Shown one piece after another: positions 9,734 to 18,479 of a stretch of 64,000 nucleotides of DNA. Position 1 is the stretch's first letter. Every line of letters starts with the position of its first letter. A program made the position numbers and the translations under genes. The notes below the pieces were generated by a model. The model saw only the letters and a list, made by a program, of their open reading frames with translations. It ran no database searches and was not told the DNA's origin. Source of the DNA: Eutreptiella sp. 'Long Island Sound 2002' (taxonomy: Eukaryota; Euglenozoa; Euglenophyceae; Eutreptiales; Eutreptiaceae); assembly GCA_964036045.1 (NCBI GenBank), contig OZ038402.1, forward strand, positions 4,650,581 through 4,714,580, in the 5' to 3' direction.

Positions 9734-10219
9734 TTACAAAATTGGTGTGCCCCTGTCACATAATCCTTGTGTCATTTCTTGGCGGATCCTCTCTGTTGCA
9801 AAGGCAACCCGGTTGGCCAATGGTGGTTCCCGCAAGAGTACAAAACCACTTCCTTGCAACTCAAGCCGCTGTTCCTTGGTTAGTGTTGTCATAGCCCTTG
9901 CATTGGGGACTGTTTTTGCCACTATCATCGGCTTTGCAAGTACCCGCATGCGGCGGAAGAGAGCAGCCACAGAGCGCAAAAGCCATTGCTTGGACCCACG
10001 ACTCGGCTAGTCTTGCTTCAGATCTGCAATACTTCGTCTTGTTCGAGGATTCAAACGCAACTCCAGAGCCACCTCCACAAAAGGCAAAGCTGGTCCTCCT
10101 CCCAGGGCGCATTCCACAAATGAGTCCCCGTCTTGGTATAGCTCACCCCGATCCACGACGTCATACAACCCCGAGCAAATGTCTCGTAGGTTGAATGGGG
10201 AGGCACTGTTGTCAGTCAT
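9734..10219 (-). pseudogene. ORF with one in-frame TAG, weakly dioxygenase-like
   Basis: From the ATG at 10219 the frame reads about 70 residues to a single TAG at 10007-10009. It then stays open in the same frame to 9734. The second half contains a segment starting LTKEQ and continuing GSGFVLLRE. This resembles the N-terminal signature of phytanoyl-CoA-dioxygenase-like 2OG-Fe(II) enzymes (L-t-x-E-Q..-G-F/Y-V-v-L-r). The HxD and distal His that would prove it are not in this piece. It may be an exon, a decayed gene, or a readthrough case. The frame is flanked by palindromes at 9604 and 10283. The family guess is tentative. Confidence 0.35.
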
Positions 10220-10282
10220 TGTGCCCTCTGAGGCAGTACAAGTAGATTACATACAGACAAAACAAGCAGACAGCAACCAGTG

Positions 10283-10303
10283 GTTTCACTGTTGACATTG
10301 AAC
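10283..10303. promoter_or_regulatory. Palindrome copy (degenerate)
   Basis: GTTTCACTGTTGACATTGAAC lies about 65 bp upstream of the ATG at 10219 on the minus strand, a promoter-proximal position. Confidence 0.7.
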
Positions 10304-10398
10304 CTCAATCGTGGATAGGTGTTAGTAGGCAGAATAGCAGAACTTGTGTACAAGGTGCAATATGCCACCTGCTACTAACAGGGAGTGGTGGCAGTTGG

Positions 10399-10418
10399 TT
10401 TCACTGTTGACAGTGAAA
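10399..10418. promoter_or_regulatory. Palindrome copy
   Basis: TTTCACTGTTGACAGTGAAA. Confidence 0.8.
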
Positions 10419-10622
10419 GTCTCAATGCTTCGGTGCTGTGCAGGCCAACCACCTGAAAGGCAGGAGAGCAACACATGGAATGGTGGCACAATGGGGGGGT
10501 ACAACTGCAATAACATCCTCCTCTGGCACCCCGCTGTCCCCCCACCACGGCACAAGCACAAGGAAGCACAAGGGCACATAGCTGCAGGAACTTACCATAT
10601 GTACTTGATGACCAAAAGTAGT

Positions 10623-10642
10623 TTTCACTGTTGACAGTGAAA
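10623..10642. promoter_or_regulatory. Palindrome copy
   Basis: TTTCACTGTTGACAGTGAAA, 205 bp after the previous site. Confidence 0.8.
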
Positions 10643-10708
10643 CTACGTGTGATAACGTGGTCTAGGTGGATGAGATGACAAAGTAAGTGAGTAAGAGGCC
10701 TCAAACAG

Positions 10709-10728
10709 TTTCACTGTTAACAGTGAAA
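10709..10728. promoter_or_regulatory. Palindrome copy (perfect)
   Basis: TTTCACTGTTAACAGTGAAA, identical to the site at 2478. Confidence 0.85.
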
Positions 10729-10835
10729 TTGTTTCCCATACTGTGGTGTTAATGGATAAGCTGGAAAAACGATTAAAAAGAAATATTTTTTTGAAAAGGG
10801 CTGCAAAAAACGGAACCGGACATATCACCAGACCG

Positions 10836-10905
10836 TCGTGTGGTCCAGCAGATAACCACCTCATCTTGGGGGCTGGGTTCGAATCCCGCTACGTCCCCAA
10901 CCTAG
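10836..10905 (+). other. tRNA-like module
   Basis: A box A-like TGGTCCAGCAGATAACC is followed by a box B-like GGGTTCGAATCCC at normal tRNA spacing. The acceptor ends do not pair and no clean anticodon arm forms, so this is a tRNA-derived fragment (SINE head or pseudogene), not a working tRNA. It lies in the non-coding right part of the TIR element. Confidence 0.5.
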
Positions 10906-11129
10906 CCACCAGGTGGCATATCGCACCACCACGTGGTCACCCACTAGGCACGGCAAGTGCCCCGTTGAGAAGGGTAACTCATCTAACACTACCAAACTGG
11001 TAGTTTTTTGACATGTTTGGTTGTATATTGGTGACCAAGTGGTGAAGCACCAGATTCCTAGCCCGGTCGGTGGACAGGTACTCTCCCAGGACCTTGAGGT
11101 ATCAGCACAATTGTTCCAGTGCAAAGTAG

Positions 11130-11149
11130 TTTCACTGTTGACAGTGAAA
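11130..11149. promoter_or_regulatory. Palindrome copy
   Basis: TTTCACTGTTGACAGTGAAA, paired with another copy 40 bp further on. Confidence 0.85.
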
Positions 11150-11163
11150 CTATCTTGCAGGAC

Positions 11164-11195
11164 AGGTAGTTTCACTGTTGACAGTGAAACTACCT
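11164..11195. promoter_or_regulatory. Palindrome copy with 32-bp extended dyad
   Basis: Core at 11170-11189. The symmetry extends outward through AGGTAG and CTACCT, making a 32-bp near-perfect palindrome, the longest of the set. Confidence 0.85.
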
Positions 11196-11341
11196 TGCAC
11201 TGTTAACCTCACTTGGGTCCGTGCATACTCCAACACACCCAAATGAACCACCACCAGCACCCAAGGGTGGGGGGGTTGTAGACAGGTGGGTGGGGTCGGA
11301 TACGGCCCAAAGTGGCATATAATGTGGCCTTTCACCTCGAG

Positions 11342-11361
11342 TTTCACTGTTGACAGTGAAA
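11342..11361. promoter_or_regulatory. Palindrome copy
   Basis: TTTCACTGTTGACAGTGAAA. A half-site CCAGTGAAAC follows at about 11472, close to the right terminus. Confidence 0.8.
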
Positions 11362-11513
11362 CCTTGGCCCGTTGGGGCCTAAAAATTCGATTTCAAAAAA
11401 CAGTAGTGGTCAAAAACTATTGTCTTCAGAAATCTACTGAACTATTGGGGGTTTGTGGTCATTTTTTTGCACCAGTGAAACTACCTATCCCGAGTGCAGG
11501 CCGGCACCTTAGG

Positions 11514-11534
11514 ATGTCAGGTTCGTACCCCCAG
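11514..11534 (-). repeat. Right terminal inverted repeat
   Basis: ATGTCAGGTTCGTACCCCCA followed by G. It is the exact inverse of the left repeat over 20 bp. It supplies the premature TGA stop to the interrupted host frame. Confidence 0.85.
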
Positions 11535-11539
11535 ATGAA
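11535..11539. repeat. Target site duplication, right (ATGAA)
   Basis: Matches 2047-2051. It encodes part of an Ile-His pair in the host frame, and the same bases encode the matching His on the other side. Confidence 0.75.
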
Positions 11540-12788
11540 TGGTAATCTGCCGAACCTTTTCTGCTTTCTCCGCCTTTGTCTTCCGAGCACGCCGGGTAAT
11601 CTGCTTCTCCACAACCCAATCACTTACTTCAATTGTTTCGGGGTCCAAGCCGGGATGCACGAGCCGCAGGTGGTACTCGATATTTAATGTGAATGGGGAT
11701 GCGGTGCACGTCGGAACCGGACACTTCCTTGGGAGATTGCGCTTCTTTTCCAATGCCTTCTTGTACTTGAAGCTATACGGGTAAGGGCAGTTGGTGGACA
11801 CCTTCGTCCCATTCAACGTGGTTTCGCAAGTCCCGGTGGAACGACCACAAAAGCCACATGGCTCCGCTTTTCCACGGTTGCGTGCATCCGCCACGGCGTC
11901 ACCTTTAGCAATGTGCCCTACCATGTGGTCCAACATTATGCGCAAGGGCACCGCCGCATCACAAAAGAGGCAACATCGTACATCATCTGCAAGCCGCAAG
12001 TCGCAAGCCTTCACTCCATTGTATGGCTCTGCTACGATCACGGGGCAGTACTTGATGTTTTGGGCCGCGGCATCAATGAACACATTCAAGATGTTCGGGT
12101 CTACTTCCCATCTTCCCTCATCGGTGATGTCCAAGTCCACAAAGGTGGTGCTCGCTGCGTCCACGTCGATGGTGGGACCAAACCTGCCACTCCATTGCAG
12201 TGCCACTTCCGCGTTTGGCCGGGAAAACGACAAGAATTCTCCACTAAGCTTCGCACCTTGGGTGTGCTTCAAGCCCATGGCCGACGGATGTGCAATCGTT
12301 GTGCCTTCCAAAGTACACTTCAGCAAGCTGAAGACCCCTGCGGGCGGGGGTGCAACACGTGGTCCCGGACATCGTCCTTCACCTCTCACCCTTCGCAACC
12401 GCTCCGTAGAATCATGCTCCAAATTGCTGTTGAAAACCTTGTTGATGTACGGGGCCATGTGGACGGTGGACCCGTCATTTAGTTTGACATGTGCCGCCGA
12501 CCGGTCCGGCCCATCTGCAATTTGCAAGAATGACACCCAAACATGACCTTCGGGGGCTTCAGTGGTTGAGTTGCCTCGCACTGCTGTTTCCGGTACTTCT
12601 TCCACCACCAAAGAGACATCTTTCTCCTCGTCAACTTCCTTTTGTAGAGACCGGCCCTTTGGCTTCAAGAGGGTTGCTCGTTCCGAATATCTAATCGAAT
12701 ATACCAATGCTACCTTGTGTTCCAATGTTGGGGTGTATAGCCAGAATCTTTTCCGCTTCATTGATACATTGCCGCCACACGGCACCAA
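11535..12788 (-). pseudogene. 5' part of interrupted host frame, Cys/His-cluster protein
   Basis: About 418 host codons run on the minus strand before the frame enters the right terminal repeat and stops after six codons. The C-terminal third has three Cys/His clusters: C-C-x2-C...H-x3-H, C-x2-C...C...C, and C-x4-C...H-x4-H. This is like a row of C2H2/C2HC zinc fingers and suggests nucleic-acid binding. The N-terminal 250 residues are mixed alpha/beta-looking without a known motif. Its natural continuation is the Ser-rich tail at 1621-2046. The reading frame at its own 5' end (12700-12788) looks less protein-like than the overlapping 12691-12975 frame, so a frameshift or intron near 12700 is likely. 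Confidence 0.6.
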
Positions 12789-12975
12789 ACTTGATGTTTT
12801 TCACTTTGCAATCGCCCTTGTATCCAGGTGGTTTTAGACGATCCACTAGGTAGCGAGTACGAGTCTGCTTCCATTCCGGATTATCCTCGAGCACTTTCAT
12901 CACACTCATAATGGTCCCGAGGCGAGTCATCAACTGTGCGATGTCAAAATTACGATTGTGCTCCATGCACCGCAA
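12691..12975 (-). pseudogene. Upstream frame of the host gene
   Basis: It encodes about 94 residues with normal-looking composition and ends in a TAG near 12691, just where the 11535-12788 frame becomes plausible. I infer it is the preceding part of the same gene in another phase. The frame remains open a few codons upstream into the 86-bp tandem array, so the true 5' end is lost or lies beyond the array. Confidence 0.4.
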
Positions 12976-12980
12976 TAAAC

Positions 12981-13410
12981 CCCTGCCGTCTCAGGGATCC
13001 CCACCGCTTCGGAGCGGGGAGACAAAATCAGAAGGGGCCCAGCTGTGGGCAAGGTGGCTACCTCACCCCTGCCGTCTCGGGGATCCCCACCGCTTCAGAG
13101 CGGCGGGACAAAATCAGAAGTGGCCCACTTGTGGGCAAAATGGCTACGTCACCCCTGCCGTCTCGGGGATCCCCACCGCTTCAGAGCGGGGGGACAAAAT
13201 CAGAAGTGGCCCACTTGTGGGCAAGGTGGCTACCTCACCCCTGCTTTATCGGGGATCCCCACCGCTTGAGAGCGGGGGGACATAATCAGAAGTGGCCCAC
13301 TTGTGGGCAAAATGGCTACGTCACCCCTGCCGTCTCGGGGATCCCCACCGCTTGAGAGCGGGGGGACAAAATCAGAAGTGGCCCACAAGTGGTCAAAAAT
13401 GCTATATAGT
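12981..13410. repeat. 86-bp tandem repeat, 4 to 5 copies
   Basis: CCCTGCCGTCTC begins units at 12981, 13067, 13153, 13239 (as CCCTGCTTTATC) and 13325, an exact 86-bp period. The unit contains CGGGGATCCCCACCGCTT and GACAAAATCAGAAGTGGCCC. Inverted, diverged relatives occur at 18060-18240 and 27605-27670. From 13411 to 13682 there is only G-run and poly-C non-coding sequence. Confidence 0.9.
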
Positions 13411-13682
13411 GGTAGTGTGAGGTGCGCTAAGCAAACCCTTACCCCGAAAAAAGGGGGGGGGGTTTAGGTTATGTGAAAACCCTACTTTTGCCTAAAAATT
13501 TGGCCAACGAAAAAAGGGGGGGTTATGCAAAACCCCCCATGCTGTCGTTCTCCGCAGAAACCCCCCCCCCCTGGGCCAGGCAGACCTCTAGAGCTCTCAA
13601 CAACCGCGAGTGCTGTAGCGGAATTTGACTGGGGCGTGGTGGCTGACAACCCACCGACAATGTAGCACCCCACATCAGGACT

Positions 13683-15041
13683 ATGTGCGCGACAGCACCC
13701 GTCATGCGCTATGGGCGGCCAGGGCACCGTGCCCCTCGCACCTTGCACCCTGCAGCCCCGCCCACACCCCTGCCCGCGCGCGCGCCTACACACAGGACGA
13801 CGGTATCTTCCGCCCACGTGCGCTTCGGTGGGGTCTGGTGGCCGTCCACAGTCCGCTCGGACCACGCGCGCGCGGAGTGCTCCCTACTCAAAGTCGCCTT
13901 CAACACTATTGCAAAATGCTTTCCCACGGCCACTGCTGAGGAATGTACAACAGCCCTGCTTTCTTCTTCCCTGCAGTTTTCTTTCCAGTGCCCGTCAGGC
14001 TTCCTGGCTTGGGCGGCGGTATATGCCAATTGGCAGGTCCGCCAAAAGAAAAAACATCAACGCCAATATGCTGCTACCTGGACCCGCTTTGTTTCTATTT
14101 GGATAGCCACCTTGAAACTGTGGGCTACCTGTCCTTTGAATATTCCTATTTCGGATCACGACCCGCATCTTTTCATCAGAGCACTACAATCGCTACTCCA
14201 TGATGGAGTGCTGCAACACCCCCACCTACGTGTCACACCCCCCACCCCCCCGCCCAGCAAAAAACAACAAAAAGACACAGCGCGCCGACTGCGCAAACAA
14301 CAACGGGCGGCGGAGCTGGAAGGAGTTTTCGACACCCTCACCGCGGACGGATACACCCTAGTTTTCACAGATGGCTCATCCGCCGAAACGGAAGGCGTGG
14401 GCCGGGTAGCAGGATATGGCATCTACGCGCATCCTGACATCAGCATTTCTGCATATGTCCCAGTCCACTTCCGACAAACAAACAACACGGCAGAACTCCT
14501 GGCCGTGATTCGAGCATTACAAATCTTTACTTTTGGCAAAGTCGCAATTTGCACCGATAGTGAGTACGTCTTCCTAGGAGCCACAGGCGCGGCACGCCGG
14601 TGGAAACTTAGGGGATGGACGGGAAGCAGTGGTCCGGTTTCTAATGTTCCCCTCTGGGAACTTCTTCTTGACACCCTCAGCACACACACAGGCTCCATCA
14701 AGTTTATTAAAGTGCCGTCCCATGTGGACATCCTAGGGAACAACGAAGCTGACAGATTGGCGGACCAGGGAAGGCTCTCCCACCCCAGGTGTCCGGTACT
14801 CAAGACCCCGTCACGTGATTTCACCGTGGCCACTCACACTCCCCCCATCAAGCGTCGGCGCAGGAGCACTGATGCCGAGCTGGACTCGGTTGTGCAAGTT
14901 TTGAATTTTTCCCCCCACAAAGACGCGCCGGACAGTCAGGCTATGGACGCGTTCACGGATCTCTCCCGCAGGATTGACCCTGAGCTACTCCAAGGCGACT
15001 GGTCCCCACCAGTGTCTGATTACAGTTCTGATGAATTTTGA
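13683..15041 (+). CDS. Retroelement-derived protein with intact RNase H domain
   Basis: The frame encodes about 452 residues. Residues 225-365 form an RNase H fold. Catalytic acids are visible at D230 (FTDGSS), E271 (TAELLAVI), D292 (CTDSEYV) and D357 (NNEADRLAD), with the usual P-S-H before the last one. The preceding 150 residues include a basic Lys/Gln-rich stretch, and the first 45 or so look spurious, so the start is uncertain. The domain layout fits the C-terminal end of a non-LTR retrotransposon. No reverse transcriptase precedes it here; the 86-bp array stands in its place, so this is a truncated copy. A related decayed piece is at 26696-27050. Confidence 0.75.
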   Translation: MCATAPVMRYGRPGHRAPRTLHPAAPPTPLPARAPTHRTTVSSAHVRFGGVWWPSTVRSDHARAECSLLKVAFNTIAKCFPTATAEECTTALLSSSLQFSFQCPSGFLAWAAVYANWQVRQKKKHQRQYAATWTRFVSIWIATLKLWATCPLNIPISDHDPHLFIRALQSLLHDGVLQHPHLRVTPPTPPPSKKQQKDTARRLRKQQRAAELEGVFDTLTADGYTLVFTDGSSAETEGVGRVAGYGIYAHPDISISAYVPVHFRQTNNTAELLAVIRALQIFTFGKVAICTDSEYVFLGATGAARRWKLRGWTGSSGPVSNVPLWELLLDTLSTHTGSIKFIKVPSHVDILGNNEADRLADQGRLSHPRCPVLKTPSRDFTVATHTPPIKRRRRSTDAELDSVVQVLNFSPHKDAPDSQAMDAFTDLSRRIDPELLQGDWSPPVSDYSSDEF

Positions 15042-15110
15042 TCCCACATGGCTGTGTACCACACAGGGTCCACACCGTGTCACCGCCCCACGCCACCCAT
15101 ATGGTATGGG

Positions 15111-15512
15111 AGGCAGCGTGGCATAGTGGTTACCATCGTCAACTGTCGTCGCATAGATCGCCGGTTCGAACCCGGCCTGTAGCAGTGCTCCCCCCCACCG
15201 GCCTCGCCCGACCGGGGACTGCGGCCCCTCCCGCTTTTCCATCTATTTTTTCGCTATGGCCTTATCAATTTTCTCCTACCGGGCAGCATCAGAATTGTGC
15301 ACATACGCTAAATAGGAAAAATGTGCCCAGCCACCTGCAGCAGTGCGCCCCGCCACCGCCCACGCCCGATGGGAGGCTGCCACCCCACCCGTTGCTTGCC
15401 TTTGCCCGAGCCGCCGCTCCGCTTGATCGGCGGCTCGGGCAGTGGGGTTCGAACCTGGGACCAGCGGCGCTGGAGCCCAGGGTGCTTCCGCTGAAGCACA
15501 TGGCACCACACC
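15111..15512. mobile_element. Composite element with two convergent tRNA-like modules, copy 1
   Basis: A plus-strand tRNA-like head lies at about 15115-15183 (box A-like TGGCATAGTGGTTA; box B in a perfect GCCGG/CCGGC T-stem with TTCGAAC). A minus-strand tRNA-like module lies at about 15425-15505 (box B GGTTCGAACCC on the minus strand). Between them come a (T)GTAGCAG-type GC block, TCTATTTTTT, an AT-richer spacer, and a second GCAGCAGTGCGCCCCGCCACCG block with GATGGGAGG. The same order recurs at 28330-28720. I read it as a SINE-like family. Confidence 0.6.
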
Positions 15513-15876
15513 CATACTTTGACACAGCAAACACACAGCCGGCACGACACAAATGCATATTTGCTTCTTTCTTTGTATGTGCTTCCCTCCACACTGAAAC
15601 TAAACAGCCTCAAGTCAAAGGAAGGCCAAATGAGTGCCATGCTTCGCACCAGAGACTTGGGAGCGTATGGTTTATATACAGCCCGTTTTCTTAGGGCGCC
15701 GCTTATATGGAAGGGTCCACTGACCCAGCACAATTGATTGCAGGTTCGCAGTGCCTACTGCTCAGCGCCAGTACTACCGACAACTGTACATACCAACACG
15801 AGATGTACATAGATAGTGGAGCACCCCAACCAAGAAGGGGACACGCTGTGTTCTCTTACGATTGTGAACATCTGGA
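15513..15876. other. No gene supported
   Basis: Non-coding sequence between the composite element and the RT remnant. Nothing recognisable. Confidence 0.4.
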
Positions 15877-16475
15877 CTAATGGCTGAAAGTGTCTATGGC
15901 GGGGACATTCAGTCTATCAGTACCGACCATTGACCCCCTTGCACCAACCAGAAAGGGACTCAATCCCGCCGACGGTCTTAAGGCCCACTCCCGTCGGCCC
16001 AGCAACCTCTCCATTCCTTTCCTATTCAATAGACCCAACACCAACAGCAACCACAGCTGGACCAAGCCTCTCAGCATTCCTAGGCGGTTCTCCGGAGTGC
16101 CTCTCTTAAGGTCAAAAAACTTTCCAACAAAGTCCAGATCGCTCGCAGGCTCCGTGACAGATTTCTGGCTAATCACAAAACCTACTCGCCGCAACCTATG
16201 CCGGGCACGGCGTACCGCTTTGCGCACAAAGTGCCTGGTTCGTACAGTTAAAATGTCGTCGAAGTAGACAAAAAAACAGTACAAGCGGCCACCAACACCG
16301 ACGTCCGGACCACATTGTACACCAAATTCTGACCCAGGAGGGGCGAGTATTTCCGGCCGAATGGCAGGGATTGCCAATCATATTGGGCATCGCCCACGCA
16401 CACACTGAACTCCCCAACCCACGACCTAGGCAAGCGCAGACTCCAAAAACAATTGGGCAGGTCCAATATTGCCAT
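15877..16475 (-). pseudogene. Reverse transcriptase remnant, frameshifted
   Basis: Two overlapping minus-strand frames together carry retroelement RT motifs. The first (16475 to about 16310) has LDLPNCFWSL, LPFGRKYSPLL and Q-N. The second (about 16377 to 15877) has the catalytic YFDDIL, then GFVISQKS, LDFVGKFFDL and a thumb/connection-like LLGRREWALRP. One frameshift near 16320 separates them. The YxDD with FVGK/LPFG pattern resembles DIRS-like, VIPER-like or Metaviridae RTs more than LINE RTs; I cannot place it more finely. No gag, RNase H or recombinase was found next to it. Confidence 0.65.
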
Positions 16476-16559
16476 ATATAGTCTCTGCCCCCCCCCCCCC
16501 CCGGTGCAAGGAGTCCGCTTGGCGACTTATATGAAATGGCCACGAGTTTGTGTAGGCAG

Positions 16560-17214
16560 TGACAGTACTGTGGCGTGATGCCAGATCCAGGGGCAAAGAG
16601 GTGCTGTCTTTTACGCAGGCCAGCAGTGGATACTGCGGGCCCTGTTCTGGCTTCCTCGTTGGTCAGGGATTCCCATTGCGGGCTTTTATGTACCTTCTGG
16701 TCGTAACCCGGCGGATCCGCCTAGTAGAGTGCACAATTTTGACTCATTGAGATCTTGTCTGGGGTCAACCCGTGAGAGGCACTGGCAATGGCACTCGTCC
16801 CCCCTTTCCCTACCAGGACTTCTTTGCGCTGGCCCCTTTCCTGTGGGTTAGCGCACCACATGACAGCCCAGATTGCCCCTCTGGCCTTCGTGGCTGTTGA
16901 CGGGGCATGACGGGTGCAACGGGGGAGGACACCTCCGCTTCCCCCACCTTGGGGGGGGGGGTGCCAGAGCCATGTCCGTATTCAATTTGTTTCCTTTATT
17001 TATGGGGGGGGGGGGTAATGATCTGGCGCTACGACCTGACACGTGTGCTAGTCATGCTTGCCCCTGTCCGTGTATAAGTAGTGCAGGCGCTAGGAGATTA
17101 CCTGGCCCAGTTTTGGCTGAGTGCATGCGCAGCACCTCCGTTTCGAGTTGACGACATGTTTGGCATATCATTTCTGCCGTTGGGCCATGAGGGAAATCCT
17201 TCCCTCTCGCAATA
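16560..17214. other. No gene supported
   Basis: Mixed sequence with G runs near 16950 and 17008. No coding signal. Confidence 0.4.
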
Positions 17215-17549
17215 GGGCCCCGAGTGGACCGGCATCTGTTTTGTTTTGCATGCTTTGCACTGTGTAAGGGAGTGTAAGCCGTAGTTTCCGTAGAAACTGA
17301 AGTTTAATATGTTCCCTGGAGCTGCCGTTGACTGTGACTATGCAGCATGCATATGATCCCTTTTCACGCTTAGTGGATTTTCATAATCGAAATGGAGGGT
17401 GCCACCCACCCTCCCTTCGGACATTGTCTATTCCTTGAGACGAGGGACTTTGAACTCGACCAGCGGCGCTACGAAGAGTGCTGCGGGGCCCTGGGTGGAC
17501 CGGCATCTGTTTTGTTTTGCATGCTTTGCACTGTGGAAGGGAGTGTAAA
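17215..17549 (+). repeat. Pair of 64-bp direct repeats 270 bp apart
   Basis: A block with GGACCGGCATCTG, TTTTGTTTTGCATGC and GGGAGTGTAA occurs at about 17216-17279 and 17486-17549 with two or three differences. From 17550 to 18060 there are only Pro/Arg-rich spurious frames. Confidence 0.8.
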
Positions 17550-18059
17550 CAGTGCCACCAGAGTTCTATAGGGAGGGGTTATGGGATTTTGATGTGGAAT
17601 CTCCGTGGGTCGACGCACGGGGCAACGACGGACCAGGTGCTTCCGCTTGGGTTTCCGACGAGGTGCCCTGGCTGACCCACAGCCCTTCCACTACTCTGTC
17701 ACAGCCCTTCTCCAGCGCTGCCCCCCCCAGACCCTCGCCCTCCCGCAGCCGCCCCAACAGCCCTCCCCCCGCGGTCACGCAGCCCACCCACAATCCCGCT
17801 ACCCTGCCACCGTGCCAACACCTCCCATTGCCCGTCACACAAACCCTCCATCGCCCTCCCAGAAGATCTGCCCCCCACGTGCTGACCCTTCATTATCCCG
17901 AAAACTTCGGAGAAGGTCTCTTTAATACTTAGTTGTGTTAAACGAAACGGCATGGACGGATGTACCCCCCCCGCGACGCAGTCTGAGTTACATGACTGAT
18001 CTTGATTGGTGCAGTGTGTTCCTTCACCCTTTGGCAAACAGATACCGACTATCAACCCC

Positions 18060-18240
18060 CCCTTTCCGCCCTCTTGTGGGCCCCCGAGAAGGCAAGGGTC
18101 AGGCAACCAATTCTGATTTTGTCCCCTTTGTTTGGGGACCCACGAGAACGCCGGGGTTACGTAGCACTTCTGCCCTCTTGTGGGCCCCCGAGAAGGCAGA
18201 GGTGAGGCAGCCACTTCCGTATTTTGTTGCATTTTGCGCA
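18060..18240 (-). repeat. Diverged tandem relatives of the 86-bp repeat
   Basis: CTCTTGTGGGCCCCCGAGAAGG occurs at about 18071 and 18174, with TTCTGATTTTGTCCCC and a GGTTACGTAGC or GGTGAGGCAGC phrase between. In inverted orientation this matches the 12981-13410 unit. Another relative is at 27605-27670. Confidence 0.6.
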
Positions 18241-18284
18241 ATTTTGCATTCGCAGGCAGGTCCATCACCCCCCCTCTAACTTGG

Positions 18285-18479
18285 GAGCATGTCCCGCCTC
18301 ATATTTGGACTAACCAAAGCAACTCGGCCACCACGCAAGATGAGGCAGAAGATGAGGCAGAAGTGTGTGTGTTGTGTTGTCAGAAACGCTCCACTGTTGC
18401 AGTTTGTGATGAGTGAAAGGAGCACTATTGTGCTAAATATATTGACGCCCACACTTGTGGGACCCATTTTGTTTGTTAA
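18285..18479 (+). pseudogene. Cys-rich zinc-cluster remnant, possibly piggyBac-like
   Basis: One frame reads an acidic stretch, then C-x2-C-C, RST, C-D-E, a TGA stop, then K-E-H-Y-C and H-T-C-G-T-H, ending in TAA at 18477. The spacing resembles the Cys-rich C-terminal finger of piggyBac-family transposases, and the TGA falls near where the second Cys of a C-x2-C pair would be. No DDE domain was seen upstream, so this is at best a short decayed tail. Confidence 0.3.

Larger units (their letters stand above)
2052..11534. mobile_element. 9.48-kb TIR element of unrecognised family
   Basis: The element is bounded by near-identical terminal inverted repeats (left 2052-2073, right 11514-11534) and flanked by a 5-bp duplication. 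All plausible genes inside lie on the minus strand: 10219-9734, 9332-9117, 9041-8829, 7680-6830, 6698-5439 and 5371-3062. The right third (8.5-11.4 kb) is sparse in coding sequence and dense in a 20-bp palindrome. I see no clear DDE transposase, RNase H, RT, tyrosine recombinase or Rep/helicase signature in any frame, so superfamily is open. The 5-bp duplication is compatible with Transib, Polinton or LTR-type integrases, but the contents fit none of these. Host-gene interruption and frame restoration support real insertion. Confidence 0.75.

Noticed and set aside
10007-10009. Reassigned TAG codon as in some ulvophyte algae
   Set aside because: TATDN1 ends naturally at TAG and other frames use all three stops normally, so the standard code fits.
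12981-13410. CRISPR-like array
   Set aside because: The 86-bp units are contiguous and similar throughout, with no unique spacers, and the genome is eukaryotic.
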